Positions 1 through 7,076 of a stretch of 7,633 bases of DNA are shown piece after piece. A program made the position numbers and the translations under genes. The notes beneath the pieces were generated by a model, which saw only the letters and a program-made list of their open reading frames with translations, did not search any database and was not told the origin of the DNA. This stretch comes from an uncultured Roseateles sp. GTDB taxonomy: Bacteria; Pseudomonadota; Gammaproteobacteria; Burkholderiales; Burkholderiaceae. The first letter of the stretch is position 1. Each line of letters opens with the position of its first letter. The stretch covers positions 1 through 7,633 of the forward strand of contig CAMLKW010000212.1 in assembly GCA_946480605.1 (NCBI GenBank), written 5' to 3'.

Positions 1-1084
1 CCTCGCGCGTCATGTCGATGAAGTCGACGATGATGATGCCGCCCAGGTTGCGCAGGCGCAGTTGGCGGGCGATGGCACCCGCCGCTTCGAGGTTGGTCTT
101 GAAGATGGTGTCGTCGAAGTTCTTGGCGCCGACGAAGCCGCCGGTGTTGACGTCGATGGTCGTCATCGCCTCGGTCTGGTCGAACACCAGCGAGCCGCCC
201 GACTTCAGCTCCACCTTGCGTGCCAGCGCGCGCGCGATCTCGGCGTCGACGTTGCACAGGTCGAAGATGGGCCGCTCGCCGCGGTAGTGCTCCAGCTTGG
301 CCGTGGCGGCCGGCATGAAGGTTGCGCCGAACCCGCGCAGCACGTCGTACTGCATGCGCGAGTCGATGCGGATGTGGCCGGTGCGTTCATTGGTCAGGTC
401 GCGCAGCACGCGCTCCACCAGGCTGAGGTCCTGGTGAAGCAGGCTGGCCGGCGGCGTCGTCAGCGACTTCTCGCGGATCTGCTGCCAGGTCTTGCGCAGG
501 TAGGCGATGTCGGCGCCCAGTTCCTCATCGCTGGCGTCCTCGGCATTCGTGCGCAGGATGAAGCCGCCACCGCCGCCCTGCTCCTTGGTGCCGACGAGCG
601 CCACCATGCGCGCGCGCAGCGCCTCGCGGGCCTCCGGCGAGCCGATCTTCTGGCTGATGCCGATGTGCTCGTCCTGCGGCAGGTAGACCAGCATGCGGCC
701 GGCGATGCTGATCTGGCTGGACAGCCGCGCGCCCTTGGTGCCGATCGGGTCCTTGATGACCTGCACGGTCAGCGGCTGGCCCTCGAACACGAGGCGCTCG
801 ATGGGCGTGGGCGGGGCGTCCGCGCCGTGGCCCTGGTTGCGCCCATGGCCGAACTGCGACGCGCTGTGCAGGTCGGCCACGTGCAGAAAGGCCGCGCGCT
901 CCAGGCCGATGTCGATGAAGGCACTCTGCATGCCGGGCAGCACGCGCACCACCTTGCCGAGATAGACGTTGCCGACGAGGCCCCGCTCCAACGTGCGCTC
1001 GATGTGCAGTTCCTGCACCGCGCCGTTCTCGACCACGGCCACCCGCGTCTCCTGCGGGGACCAGTTGATCAGGATGTCTTCCAT
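1..1084 (-). CDS. rng: Ribonuclease G, N-terminal part (cut by window edge)
   Basis: RNase G is an endoribonuclease of the RNase E/G family that matures the 5' end of 16S rRNA and degrades some mRNAs. About 361 codons are present of the family's usual ~490; the C-terminal part, including the zinc-link cysteines, lies outside. The start is MEDILINWSPQETRVAV, matching the family N terminus. Residues ~38-120 form the S1 RNA-binding domain (GNVYLGKVVRVLPGMQSAFIDIG region, AAFLHVADL), with a low-complexity His/Gly/Pro loop near residues 75-90. R178-T179 in FILRTNAED correspond to the 5'-monophosphate sensor pocket. The two expected Mg-binding aspartates are visible: D311 in TIDVNTGGFVG and D354 in VDFIDM, 43 residues apart as in RNase E (D303/D346). 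It is the last gene seen of the minus-strand operon, 45 bases after maf, with its own AAAGG ribosome site. RNase E is the alternative, but the short N terminus and its place after maf favour RNase G. Confidence 0.95.
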   Translation of the reverse strand, partial: MEDILINWSPQETRVAVVENGAVQELHIERTLERGLVGNVYLGKVVRVLPGMQSAFIDIGLERAAFLHVADLHSASQFGHGRNQGHGADAPPTPIERLVFEGQPLTVQVIKDPIGTKGARLSSQISIAGRMLVYLPQDEHIGISQKIGSPEAREALRARMVALVGTKEQGGGGGFILRTNAEDASDEELGADIAYLRKTWQQIREKSLTTPPASLLHQDLSLVERVLRDLTNERTGHIRIDSRMQYDVLRGFGATFMPAATAKLEHYRGERPIFDLCNVDAEIARALARKVELKSGGSLVFDQTEAMTTIDVNTGGFVGAKNFDDTIFKTNLEAAGAIARQLRLRNLGGIIIVDFIDMTRE

Positions 1085-1090
1085 CGCGAA

Positions 1091-1095
1091 CCTTT
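1091..1095 (-). promoter_or_regulatory. Ribosome binding site of rng
   Basis: AAAGG read on the minus strand, six bases before the rng ATG at 1084. It is one of the clearer Shine-Dalgarno sites in the cluster, which fits rng being the only gene separated from its upstream neighbour by more than a few bases and so needing independent ribosome loading. It also supports the chosen start. Confidence 0.6.
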
Positions 1096-1108
1096 GAATG
1101 CTGACCCA

Positions 1109-1125
1109 TGCGCCCGGCAGGCGCA
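1109..1125 (-). other. Small inverted repeat in the maf-rng gap
   Basis: On the minus strand TGCGCC, loop TGCCG, GGCGCA: a perfect 6-bp GC-rich stem beginning about five bases after the maf stop codon and ending 14 bases before the rng Shine-Dalgarno. No run of T follows it, so it is not a standard intrinsic terminator. It could be an mRNA processing or stability element, or chance in GC-rich DNA; it lies in the only real gap of the operon. Confidence 0.3.
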
Positions 1126-1129
1126 GACG

Positions 1130-1732
1130 TCAAAACTCAAAGCCGAATTTGTCCAACAGCTGCGCCGTCTCAAAGAGGGGCAACCCCATGATGCCCGTGT
1201 AGCTGCCGGCAATCTTCACGATCCAGGCGGCGGCCTGGCTCTGGATGGCATAGGACCCTGCCTTGCCAAAGGGTTCGCCGCTGGCCACGTAACGTTCGAT
1301 CTGCGCCGCAGACAGCGCCGCGAACTCGACCTGAGACACGTTGAGCGCGGCAACGCGCTGCGTGGCATCGGCCACGGCCACGGCGGTGATGACGCGGTGC
1401 GTGCGCCCGGCCAGCAGCGCCAGCGTGCGGGCGGCGTCGGCCGCGTCCACCGGCTTGCCGAGGATGAGCTCGTCGATCGCCACGGTCGTGTCGGCGCACA
1501 GGATGGGCGCCGCTGGCAGGCCGCGTGCGGCCAGCCGGACGCGGGCGGCGTCCAGCTTGGCGGCGGTCACGCGGGCGCAATAGCTCTCGGGCGGCTCGCC
1601 CGCCCGCACGGCCTCCAGGCCCTCGGCGTCCTCTTCGGCGCCGGGCAGCAGCAGCTCATGCCTCACGCCCAGCTGCGTCAGCAGCTGGCGGCGGCGCGGG
1701 CTTTGTGAGGCAAGGTAGACGAAGCCGGTCAT
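1130..1732 (-). CDS. maf: Maf-family nucleotide pyrophosphatase (YhdE-type, dTTP/UTP)
   Basis: A 200-residue cytoplasmic house-cleaning enzyme that hydrolyses non-canonical or surplus nucleoside triphosphates to the monophosphate and pyrophosphate. The length is normal for the family. The N terminus carries the Maf signature [12 protein letters not shown] (S9, R13, R14). Further conserved pieces are the lysine in VTAAKLDAA (K59), the acidic motif ADTTVAID (D81), GKP (92-94), [13 protein letters not shown] (106-118), and the block KAGSYAIQ...[16 protein letters not shown] (157-189). The KAGSYAIQ and GSY blocks resemble E. coli YhdE (dTTP/UTP pyrophosphatase) more than YceF (7-methyl-GTP), so dTTP/UTP activity is inferred; substrate choice is not proven by sequence. 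Its ATG overlaps the rlmH stop by four bases (ATGA) without a clear ribosome site, suggesting translational coupling to rlmH. Confidence 0.95.
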   Translation of the reverse strand: MTGFVYLASQSPRRRQLLTQLGVRHELLLPGAEEDAEGLEAVRAGEPPESYCARVTAAKLDAARVRLAARGLPAAPILCADTTVAIDELILGKPVDAADAARTLALLAGRTHRVITAVAVADATQRVAALNVSQVEFAALSAAQIERYVASGEPFGKAGSYAIQSQAAAWIVKIAGSYTGIMGLPLFETAQLLDKFGFEF

Positions 1733-2196
1733 TCGCGGTGGTAAGGGTGACCGGTGGTCACGGTCCAGGCCCGGTACAGACCCTCGGCCAGCAGCACGCG
1801 GGCGAAGGCGTGCGGCAAGGTCAGGTCGGACAGGCGCAGCGTCTCGTCAGCCGTGGCCTTCAGGTCGGGATGCAGGCCGTCCGGCCCGCCAATGATGAGC
1901 GCGGCGTCGCGGCCCTCGCCCATCCACAGCTTCAAACGCTCCGCCAACTGCACCGAGGTGCGGCGCTCGCCGCGCTCGTCCAGGATGATGCGGCGCACGC
2001 CCTTCGGCAGGGCCGCCTCGATGCGCGCCGCTTCGGCGGCCATCAGCTGCTCGGCCGTCTTGCTGCCGCGCGTCTCGGCTTTGACGGCCTTCAGCTCCAG
2101 CTTCAGCTCGGGCGGAAAGCGCTTGGCGAAATCCTCGTAGGCGGTGTCGGCCCAGGCCGGCTGGCGCTGGCCCACGGCGACAAGCAGCAGACGCAT
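1729..2196 (-). CDS. rlmH: 23S rRNA (pseudouridine-1915-N3)-methyltransferase
   Basis: RlmH is a SPOUT-class, S-adenosylmethionine-dependent enzyme that methylates pseudouridine 1915 in helix 69 of 23S rRNA, acting late on assembled 70S ribosomes. The protein is 155 residues, the same length as E. coli RlmH. Diagnostic parts are the start [15 protein letters not shown] (72-76), the knot glycine loop IIGGPDGL (101-108), [17 protein letters not shown] (122-138), and the invariant C-terminal tail HPYHRE (150-155). An open frame continues upstream on the same strand up to 2691, but that part is an out-of-frame reading of rsfS; the ATG at 2196 gives the family N terminus and overlaps the rsfS stop by one base (TGATG). 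Translation probably depends on ribosomes finishing rsfS and on the SD-like AAGAAGG in the end of rsfS. Confidence 0.97.
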   Translation of the reverse strand: MRLLLVAVGQRQPAWADTAYEDFAKRFPPELKLELKAVKAETRGSKTAEQLMAAEAARIEAALPKGVRRIILDERGERRTSVQLAERLKLWMGEGRDAALIIGGPDGLHPDLKATADETLRLSDLTLPHAFARVLLAEGLYRAWTVTTGHPYHRE

Positions 2197-2918
2197 CAGG
2201 CCTTCTTCGCAGCAGCCTTCTTGGCAGGCGCCTTCTCGGCGACGACCTTCTTGGCCACCGTCTTCGCCGGTGCGGCCGCCTTCTTGGCCGGCGCTGCCTT
2301 CTTTGCCGGTGCCGACTTGACCGCCGTCTTCTTGGCCGCCGGCTTGGCGGCACCGACCTTGATGGTCTTGGCCACCGGGGTCTTGCTGCCCACCACGCGG
2401 CTCACGCCCTTCTTGGCCGGCGCAGCCTTCTTGGCGGCGGGCTTGGGCGTCGCTGCAGCCTTCCTGGCCGGCGCCTTCTTGCCGCCCACCGGGCCCAGTT
2501 CCTGGACCGCCTTCTTCCTGGCAGCCGGCTTGGGCGAAGCGTCCTCGGAGGCCTTGACCAGCTTGGTCTCGCCGCCGCCCACCTTGAGCTTGACGGGCTT
2601 GTCGCCCCAGATCTCTTCGAGGTGGTAGTAGTCGCGGATGGCCGGCTGCATCACGTGCACGACGGCGGCGCCGCAGTCCACGATGATCCATTCGCCGTTG
2701 TCCTCGCCCTCGGTGCGCATCACCTGCATGCCACGGCCCTTGACCGTCTCACGCACGCTGGAGGCCAGGGCCTTGGTCTGCCGGTTGCTGGTGCCCGACG
2801 CGATGATGACGCGCTCGAACAGCGGCGACAGGTGCTCGGTGTTGAACACGACGATGTTCTGGGCCTTGACGTCCTCGAGTCCATCGACGATGGCTCGTTG
2901 CAGCTTGCGAATGTCCAT
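2196..2918 (-). CDS. rsfS: Ribosome silencing factor RsfS with long Lys/Ala/Pro tail
   Basis: RsfS (DUF143, Iojap family) binds ribosomal protein uL14 on the 50S subunit and blocks joining with 30S, lowering translation in starvation or stationary phase. Residues 1-~112 are a complete core: [31 protein letters not shown] (41-52), [16 protein letters not shown] (75-90), [10 protein letters not shown] (97-106). The core is about the whole length of E. coli RsfS (105 residues). It is followed by a ~128-residue extension with 32 lysines, rich in PAKK and PAAKK, predicted disordered and strongly basic, like bacterial histone-H1-like proteins. The tail is in frame with intact codons and the stop precisely meets rlmH, so it is a genuine part of the reading frame rather than a frameshift. 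Its start abuts the nadD stop (TGAATG). The core function is secure; the tail's role is unknown, with RNA or ribosome binding the natural guess. Confidence 0.96.
   Translation of the reverse strand: MDIRKLQRAIVDGLEDVKAQNIVVFNTEHLSPLFERVIIASGTSNRQTKALASSVRETVKGRGMQVMRTEGEDNGEWIIVDCGAAVVHVMQPAIRDYYHLEEIWGDKPVKLKVGGGETKLVKASEDASPKPAARKKAVQELGPVGGKKAPARKAAATPKPAAKKAAPAKKGVSRVVGSKTPVAKTIKVGAAKPAAKKTAVKSAPAKKAAPAKKAAAPAKTVAKKVVAEKAPAKKAAAKKA
2199..2534 (-). repeat. Degenerate Lys-Lys-Ala/Pro coding repeat in rsfS
   Basis: Low-complexity stretch encoding residues ~129-240 of RsfS. Four PAKK (167-170, 204-207, 210-213, 231-234) and two PAAKK units (160-164, 193-197) are spaced irregularly among Ala, Val and Thr. 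In DNA the repeat shows as AAGAAGG on the minus strand nine times, seen on the plus strand as CCTTCTT beginning at 2201, 2216, 2246, 2279, 2297, 2408, 2426, 2474 and 2510. Such repeats can change length by slippage or recombination, so the tail length may differ between strains. Confidence 0.8.
2201..2207 (-). promoter_or_regulatory. Ribosome binding site of rlmH inside the rsfS tail
   Basis: AAGAAGG on the minus strand, four bases before the rlmH ATG. It is made by the last Lys-Lys codon pair (K238-K239) of rsfS, so the same bases encode the protein tail and load ribosomes for the next gene. The same heptamer occurs eight more times further upstream in the tail. Confidence 0.5.
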
Positions 2919-3506
2919 TCAGGGCTTCTTCTCGTAAAGGCGGTGCGAGGCAATATAGCTCGCGACTTCGGGCCCCACCAAGGGGGCGATGTCGCCGCCG
3001 CGGCCAAGGGCCTCGCGGACGGCGGTGGAGGAAATGGGCGTATCGGGCAGGTCCAGCACCTGCAGCCGGTGCGGCGGCATGCCCGGCGGCGTGACGACGG
3101 CCTCGCCCGCGCGCGGCACGACCACCAGCGTCGCCAGTTCGGCCACGAGCTCGGCGCGGTACCAGGTGGGCAGGCGGGCGTACTGGTCCTGGCCGATGAG
3201 GAACATCAGCTCGGCGCCGGGGTATTGCCGGGTGAACTCGCTCAGCGTGTCGGCCGTGAAGCTGGGGCCGCGGCGATGCAGCTCGCGGTCGTCGACGACG
3301 AAGCGCGGCTCGTTGGCCGTCAGCCGCTTGAGCATCTGTACGCGGTGCACGCCGGCGGCCATGACCTGGTCGGGCTTCTGCCACTGGCGGCCGGCGGGCA
3401 GCCACAGCAGACGATCGGGCGCCAGCGCATCCAGCGCGAATTGCGCGAATGCAAGATGGCCGAGATGGGGCGGGTCGAAGCTGCCGCCAAAGAGGGCCAG
3501 CTTCAT
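2919..3506 (-). CDS. nadD: Nicotinate-nucleotide adenylyltransferase
   Basis: NadD transfers AMP from ATP to nicotinate mononucleotide, giving deamido-NAD, the penultimate step of NAD synthesis. The protein has 195 residues, near the usual 190-215. The nucleotidyltransferase signature [11 protein letters not shown] (7-17) with the two ATP-binding histidines H14 and H17 is at the N terminus, and the second signature ISSTAVRE (158-165) is near the C terminus. LPAGRQWQK (36-44), [13 protein letters not shown] (105-117) and the C-terminal [11 protein letters not shown] (181-191) are also typical. The reading frame stays open upstream to an ATG at 3539, but the ATG at 3506 places the signature right at the N terminus as in other NadD proteins and gives a 4-base ATGA overlap with the hemF stop. 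Its stop is immediately followed by the rsfS ATG. The nadD-rsfS-rlmH order is widespread in proteobacteria. Confidence 0.96.
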   Translation of the reverse strand: MKLALFGGSFDPPHLGHLAFAQFALDALAPDRLLWLPAGRQWQKPDQVMAAGVHRVQMLKRLTANEPRFVVDDRELHRRGPSFTADTLSEFTRQYPGAELMFLIGQDQYARLPTWYRAELVAELATLVVVPRAGEAVVTPPGMPPHRLQVLDLPDTPISSTAVREALGRGGDIAPLVGPEVASYIASHRLYEKKP

Positions 3507-4438
3507 AGCCACAGCGCCGTGGGCGTCTCGTCGGCCCAATCGCGCGGACGCAGGAAGTCGGCGTACAGCCTGGCCTCGGGCGTGCCGGGCTCAGGTGCCC
3601 AGTCGTAGCGCCACTTCACCTGCGGCGGCATGGACATCAGGATGGACTCGGTGCGCCCGCCCGACTGCAGGCCGAACAGCGTGCCGCGGTCCCACACGAG
3701 GTTGAACTCGACATAGCGGCCGCGGCGATAGGCCTGGAAGTCGCGCTCGCGCTCGCCGTAGGCATAGCCGTGGCGGCGCTGCACGATGGGCAGGTAGGCA
3801 TCGAGGAAGGCGTCGCCGACGGAGCGGATCAGCGCGAAGCCGGCGTCGAAGCCGCCCTCGGCGTAGTCATCGAAGAAGATGCCGCCGACGCCGCGCGGCT
3901 CGTTGCGGTGCTTCAGGAAGAAGTAGTCGTCGCACCAGACCTTGAACTTCGGATGCAGCGCCGCGCCATGCGGGGCCAGCGCATCGCGGCAAGTGCGGTG
4001 GAAGTGCTGCGCATCGCGCTCGTAGCCGTAGTAGGGCGTCAGGTCCATGCCACCGCCGAACCAGGTCACGGCAGGCGCGCCAGCCGGCAGCGCAGCGAAC
4101 ATGCGCACATTCATGTGCACGGTCGGCACGAAGGGGTTGTGCGGGTGGAGGACCAGCGACACGCCCATGGCCTCGAAGGGCGCGCCGGCCAGCTCGGGCC
4201 GGTGCTGCGTGGCCGAGGGCGGCAACACGCGGCCCTTCACATGCGAGAAGTTGACACCACCGCGCTCGAAGACGGAGCCGCCCTCGATGAGGCGCGACAG
4301 CCCGTCCCCCTCCAGCCGGCCGCCGGGCTCGCGGCTCCAGCCGTCGCTGATGAAGGCATTGCCGTCGACGCCTTCCAGCGCGCCGACGATGCGTTGCTGA
4401 AGATCCAACAGGTAGTCGCGGACGGCCTGGCTGTTCAT
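3503..4438 (-). CDS. hemF: Oxygen-dependent coproporphyrinogen III oxidase
   Basis: HemF oxidatively decarboxylates two propionate groups of coproporphyrinogen III to give protoporphyrinogen IX in haem synthesis, using O2; it is a soluble homodimer. The protein is 311 residues (E. coli 299). Conserved blocks appear in order: [13 protein letters not shown] (57-69), [21 protein letters not shown] (92-112), the signature [15 protein letters not shown] (126-140), [10 protein letters not shown] (145-154), [24 protein letters not shown] (168-191), and [13 protein letters not shown]...[13 protein letters not shown] (241-272). H98, H108, H147 and H177 line up, two residues offset, with the four conserved histidines of the E. 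coli enzyme. The ATG overlaps the stop of the upstream acyltransferase by four bases. The oxygen-dependent enzyme suggests that the organism makes haem aerobically; an anaerobic HemN may exist elsewhere. Confidence 0.98.
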   Translation of the reverse strand: MNSQAVRDYLLDLQQRIVGALEGVDGNAFISDGWSREPGGRLEGDGLSRLIEGGSVFERGGVNFSHVKGRVLPPSATQHRPELAGAPFEAMGVSLVLHPHNPFVPTVHMNVRMFAALPAGAPAVTWFGGGMDLTPYYGYERDAQHFHRTCRDALAPHGAALHPKFKVWCDDYFFLKHRNEPRGVGGIFFDDYAEGGFDAGFALIRSVGDAFLDAYLPIVQRRHGYAYGERERDFQAYRRGRYVEFNLVWDRGTLFGLQSGGRTESILMSMPPQVKWRYDWAPEPGTPEARLYADFLRPRDWADETPTALWL

Positions 4439-5058
4439 GGGCGGGGTTGGATGGGGCTGGCCAGTGCCGGCTTGCAGCCGACTCGATGGCCGAGATAGTC
4501 GGCAAAGGCCTTGAAATCGGCCTCGACGTTACCCGTCAATTGAACGAAGCGGGTCAGCGAAACGACGCGCCGCTGAAAGTCGAAGTAGCACAACCCCACC
4601 GGCACGCCGGCCTGCACGGCCACCTGGTAGGCCCCCGTGCGCCAGCCGCTGGCCAGCGAACGCGTGCCCTCGGGCGCCACGGCCAGCCAGAAGCGCTCGC
4701 CGCGTGCGGCCGCGTCGCGCATCTGCGCCACGGTGTCGCCCACGATGCCGTGGCGGCTGTTGCGATCCACGGCCACGCCGCCTATCCAGCGCGCCCAGCG
4801 GCCCAGCAGCGGCACCTTGAACAGGCTGTCCTTACCCCAGAAGCGCAGTTGCAGGCCCAGCGCCCACTTGGCCAGCACGCCCACGACGAAATCCCAGTTG
4901 GACGTGTGCGGGTACACCAGGATGACGCCCTGCTCCGCCGGCAGACCCGGCGCGTCCACCGTCCAGCCGAACAGGCGCAGCAGCCCGCGGGCCAAACCAC
5001 TGGGGCGGCCGTGGGGACGCAGCGGCCCGTTCAGGACGGTGGGCGGCGCAGCGGTCAA
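4435..5058 (-). CDS. PlsC-like lysophospholipid acyltransferase family protein (TTG start)
   Basis: A 207-residue member of the glycerolipid acyltransferase superfamily (LPLAT/AGPAT-like). It carries the catalytic H-x4-D motif in YPHTSNWDF (H51, D56) and the phosphate-binding block APEGTRS (128-134; EGTR 130-133). Between them are [14 protein letters not shown] (73-86) and [12 protein letters not shown] (93-104), typical of the short PlsC-like branch often labelled 1-acylglycerol-3-phosphate acyltransferase. A moderately hydrophobic stretch around 44-72 could help membrane association; no signal peptide is evident. There is no ATG suitably placed: the frame is open upstream but within purD. 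TTG at 5058, overlapping the purD stop as TTGA, gives a complete family N terminus and the same 4-base overlap style as the neighbours; CTG at 5034 is a weaker alternative. Exact acyl acceptor is unknown, so I give no gene symbol. Confidence 0.88.
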   Translation of the reverse strand: MTAAPPTVLNGPLRPHGRPSGLARGLLRLFGWTVDAPGLPAEQGVILVYPHTSNWDFVVGVLAKWALGLQLRFWGKDSLFKVPLLGRWARWIGGVAVDRNSRHGIVGDTVAQMRDAAARGERFWLAVAPEGTRSLASGWRTGAYQVAVQAGVPVGLCYFDFQRRVVSLTRFVQLTGNVEADFKAFADYLGHRVGCKPALASPIQPRP

Positions 5059-6350
5059 CGCTTGATGGCCCGGTGGCCGATGTCCGAGCGGTACTGCCGG
5101 CCCGCAAACTGGATGCCCGCCGCCACCTCGTAGGCGCGCTGCGCCGCGGTGCGGGCCGACTCGCCCAGTGCCGTCACGCACAGCACACGGCCGCCGCTGG
5201 TGACCAGCTTGCCGTCCAGCTCGGCGGTGCCGGCGTGGAAGACCATGGCGTCGTCCCCAAGCTCGGCCTGGGCGGGCAGGTCCGTGATGGCGTCGCCCTT
5301 GCGCGGGTTGAGCGGGTAGCCCTCGGCAGCCAGCACGACACCCAGCGCGACGCGGCGGTCCCACTGCAGTTCGACCTCATCCAGCGTGCCGTCGGTCGCG
5401 TGCATCAGCAGCTCGAACAGGTCGCTCTTGAGCCGCATCATGATGGGCTGGGTCTCGGGGTCGCCCATGCGGGTGTTGAACTCGACGGTGCGCGGCTGGC
5501 CATGCTCGTCGATCATCAGGCCGGCATACAGGAAGCCGGTGAACGGGTGGCCGTCCTTGGCCATGCCGGCGATGGTCGGCTGGATGATCTCGTGCATGAC
5601 CTTGGCATGCACGTTGGGCGTGACCACCGGCGCGGGCGAGTAGGCGCCCATGCCGCCGGTGTTGGGGCCTTCGTCGCCGTCCAGCAGGCGCTTGTGGTCC
5701 TGGCTGGTGGCCAGCGACACGACGTGCTTGCCGTCACAAACGACGATGAAGCTGGCCTCCTCGCCCGCGAGGAAGTCCTCGATGACGACGCGCGCGCCGC
5801 CGGCGTTGTGCGTCACGCCGAGCTTGTTGTCTTCCAGGATCCACGAGATGGCCTCGTGGGCTTCGGCCAGCGTCATCGCAACGACGACGCCCTTGCCCGC
5901 CGCCAGGCCGTCGGCCTTGATGACGATGGGCGCGCCGCGGCCGTCCACGTAGGCGTGGGCGGCCGCCGGGTCGGAGAAGGTCTCGTAGGCCGCCGTCGGG
6001 ATGCCGTGGCGCTTCATGAAGTCCTTGGCAAAGGCCTTGGACGACTCCAGCTGCGCCGCCGCCTTGGTCGGGCCGAAGATGCGCAGGCCGCGGGCGCGGA
6101 ACTCGTCCACGACGCCGGCCGCCAGCGCGGCCTCGGGGCCCACGACGGTCAGCGTGATCTTCTGCTCGACGGCGAAGTCGGCCAGCGCCTTCACGTCGGT
6201 CAGCGCGATCGGAACATTCTGCAGGCGCTCGTCGCGCGCCGTGCCGCCGTTGCCGGGCGCCACGAAGACCTGGCTGACGCGCTCGCCCTGCAGCAGCTTC
6301 CAGCCCAGCGCGTGCTCACGGCCGCCGTTGCCGATAACAAGAACTTTCAT
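5055..6350 (-). CDS. purD: Phosphoribosylamine-glycine ligase (GAR synthetase)
   Basis: PurD joins phosphoribosylamine and glycine with ATP to make glycinamide ribonucleotide, the second step of de novo purine synthesis. The protein is 431 residues (E. coli 429), monofunctional. It shows the N-terminal nucleotide fold MKVLVIGNGGREHAL (1-15), VVGPEAALAAG (69-79), IFGPTKAAAQLESSK (91-105), the ATP-grasp segments KADGLAAGKGV (145-155) and GPNTGGMGAYSP (228-239), the metal/ATP site TVEFNTRMGDPETQP (288-302), and the C-terminal domain ending in YRSDIGHRAI. The GARS signature here reads RMGDPETQ, with Met where RFGDPETQ is common, a mild substitution. It starts three bases after the yebC stop, and its stop is shared with the TTG start of the downstream acyltransferase. 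Confidence 0.98.
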   Translation of the reverse strand: MKVLVIGNGGREHALGWKLLQGERVSQVFVAPGNGGTARDERLQNVPIALTDVKALADFAVEQKITLTVVGPEAALAAGVVDEFRARGLRIFGPTKAAAQLESSKAFAKDFMKRHGIPTAAYETFSDPAAAHAYVDGRGAPIVIKADGLAAGKGVVVAMTLAEAHEAISWILEDNKLGVTHNAGGARVVIEDFLAGEEASFIVVCDGKHVVSLATSQDHKRLLDGDEGPNTGGMGAYSPAPVVTPNVHAKVMHEIIQPTIAGMAKDGHPFTGFLYAGLMIDEHGQPRTVEFNTRMGDPETQPIMMRLKSDLFELLMHATDGTLDEVELQWDRRVALGVVLAAEGYPLNPRKGDAITDLPAQAELGDDAMVFHAGTAELDGKLVTSGGRVLCVTALGESARTAAQRAYEVAAGIQFAGRQYRSDIGHRAIKR

Positions 6351-6353
6351 CGT

Positions 6354-7076
6354 TCAGCCCAGTTCGGCGTTGTGATAGACCGCCTGCGTGTCGTCCAGGT
6401 CCTCGATGACGTCCAGCAGCTTCTGCATGCGCTCGGCGTCTTCGCCGGTCAGCGCTATCGTGTTCTCGGGGCGCATCGTCACCTCGGCCAGTTCCGGCAC
6501 CAGGCCGGCGGCTTCCAGTGCGGCCTTGACGGCCTCATAGTCGGCCGGCGAGGTCAGCACCTCGATGGCGCCGTCGTCACCGGTGACGACGTCCTCGGCA
6601 CCGGCCTCCAGCGCCACTTCCATGACCTTGTCTTCCGACGTGCCGGGCGCAAACAGCAGCTGGCCGACATGCTTGAACTGGAAGGCCACGGAGCCGTCCG
6701 TGCCCATGTTGCCGCCGTACTTGCTGAAGGCGTGGCGCACCTCGGCCACGGTGCGGACGCGGTTGTCCGTCATCGTGTCGATCATGATGGCCGCGCCGCC
6801 GATGCCATAGCCCTCGTAGCGGATTTCCTCGTAGGTCAGGCCATCGATGTTGCCGCTGGCCTTGTCGATGTTGTACTTGATGCGGTCCGCCGGCATGTTG
6901 GCCGCCTTGGCCTTGTCGACGGCCAGCCGCAGGCGCGGGTTGTCCTTGATGTCGGGCCCCCCCTGGCGGGCCGCGACCGTGATTTCACGGATGATGCGCG
7001 TCCAGATCTTGCCGCGCTTCTCGTCCTGGCGGCCTTTGCGGTGTTGGATGTTGGCCCATTTGGAATGTCCGGCCAT
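6354..7076 (-). CDS. yebC: YebC/PmpR/TACO1 family protein
   Basis: A 240-residue member of the YebC family (E. coli YebC 246). Members have been described as DNA-binding transcription regulators (for example PmpR of Pseudomonas) and, more recently, as translation factors that help ribosomes through difficult, proline-rich stretches, like mitochondrial TACO1. The N terminus [23 protein letters not shown] is the family hallmark. Also visible are [17 protein letters not shown] (46-62), [14 protein letters not shown] (87-100), [23 protein letters not shown] (102-124), GSVAFQF (127-133), and the C-terminal PENTIAL...[17 protein letters not shown]. It is the first gene of the leftward operon and faces the divergent DUF853 gene across 76 bases. 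A GGGAG ribosome site lies nine bases before the ATG. Family membership is certain; which role it has here cannot be told from sequence. Confidence 0.97.
   Translation of the reverse strand: MAGHSKWANIQHRKGRQDEKRGKIWTRIIREITVAARQGGPDIKDNPRLRLAVDKAKAANMPADRIKYNIDKASGNIDGLTYEEIRYEGYGIGGAAIMIDTMTDNRVRTVAEVRHAFSKYGGNMGTDGSVAFQFKHVGQLLFAPGTSEDKVMEVALEAGAEDVVTGDDGAIEVLTSPADYEAVKAALEAAGLVPELAEVTMRPENTIALTGEDAERMQKLLDVIEDLDDTQAVYHNAELG

Noticed and set aside
1109..1125. The maf-rng hairpin as a Rho-independent terminator.
   Set aside because: The stem is short and no T-run follows on the minus strand.
62..1708. A 548-codon plus-strand open frame opposite rng and maf.
   Set aside because: Same codon-bias artefact; it spans two unrelated genes and the gap between them, and its composition resembles no real family.
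1525..2628. Plus-strand frame with a hydrophobic [13 protein letters not shown] repeat that looks like a membrane protein.
   Set aside because: The repeat is the reverse complement of the RsfS Lys/Ala/Pro tail (CTTCTTGGC reading as Phe-Leu-Ala), not an independent membrane gene.
2197..2691. A longer RlmH reaching upstream to 2691 with a Gly/Gln/Arg-rich N-terminal half.
   Set aside because: The extra part is rsfS read in the wrong frame; ATG at 2196 gives the exact 155-residue RlmH.
3507..3539. NadD start at the upstream ATG (3539).
   Set aside because: It would add 11 residues before the conserved [14 protein letters not shown] start and a 37-base overlap with hemF; the ATG at 3506 fits the family and the ATGA pattern.
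2622..3608. A 328-codon plus-strand open frame opposite rsfS, nadD and the hemF end.
   Set aside because: No domain or plausible start context; it is the complement of clearly identified genes.
5059..5364. A longer acyltransferase starting with ATG at 5364.
   Set aside because: The added ~100 residues are an out-of-frame reading of the purD 3' end, Arg/Gly rich, and unlike any acyltransferase N terminus.
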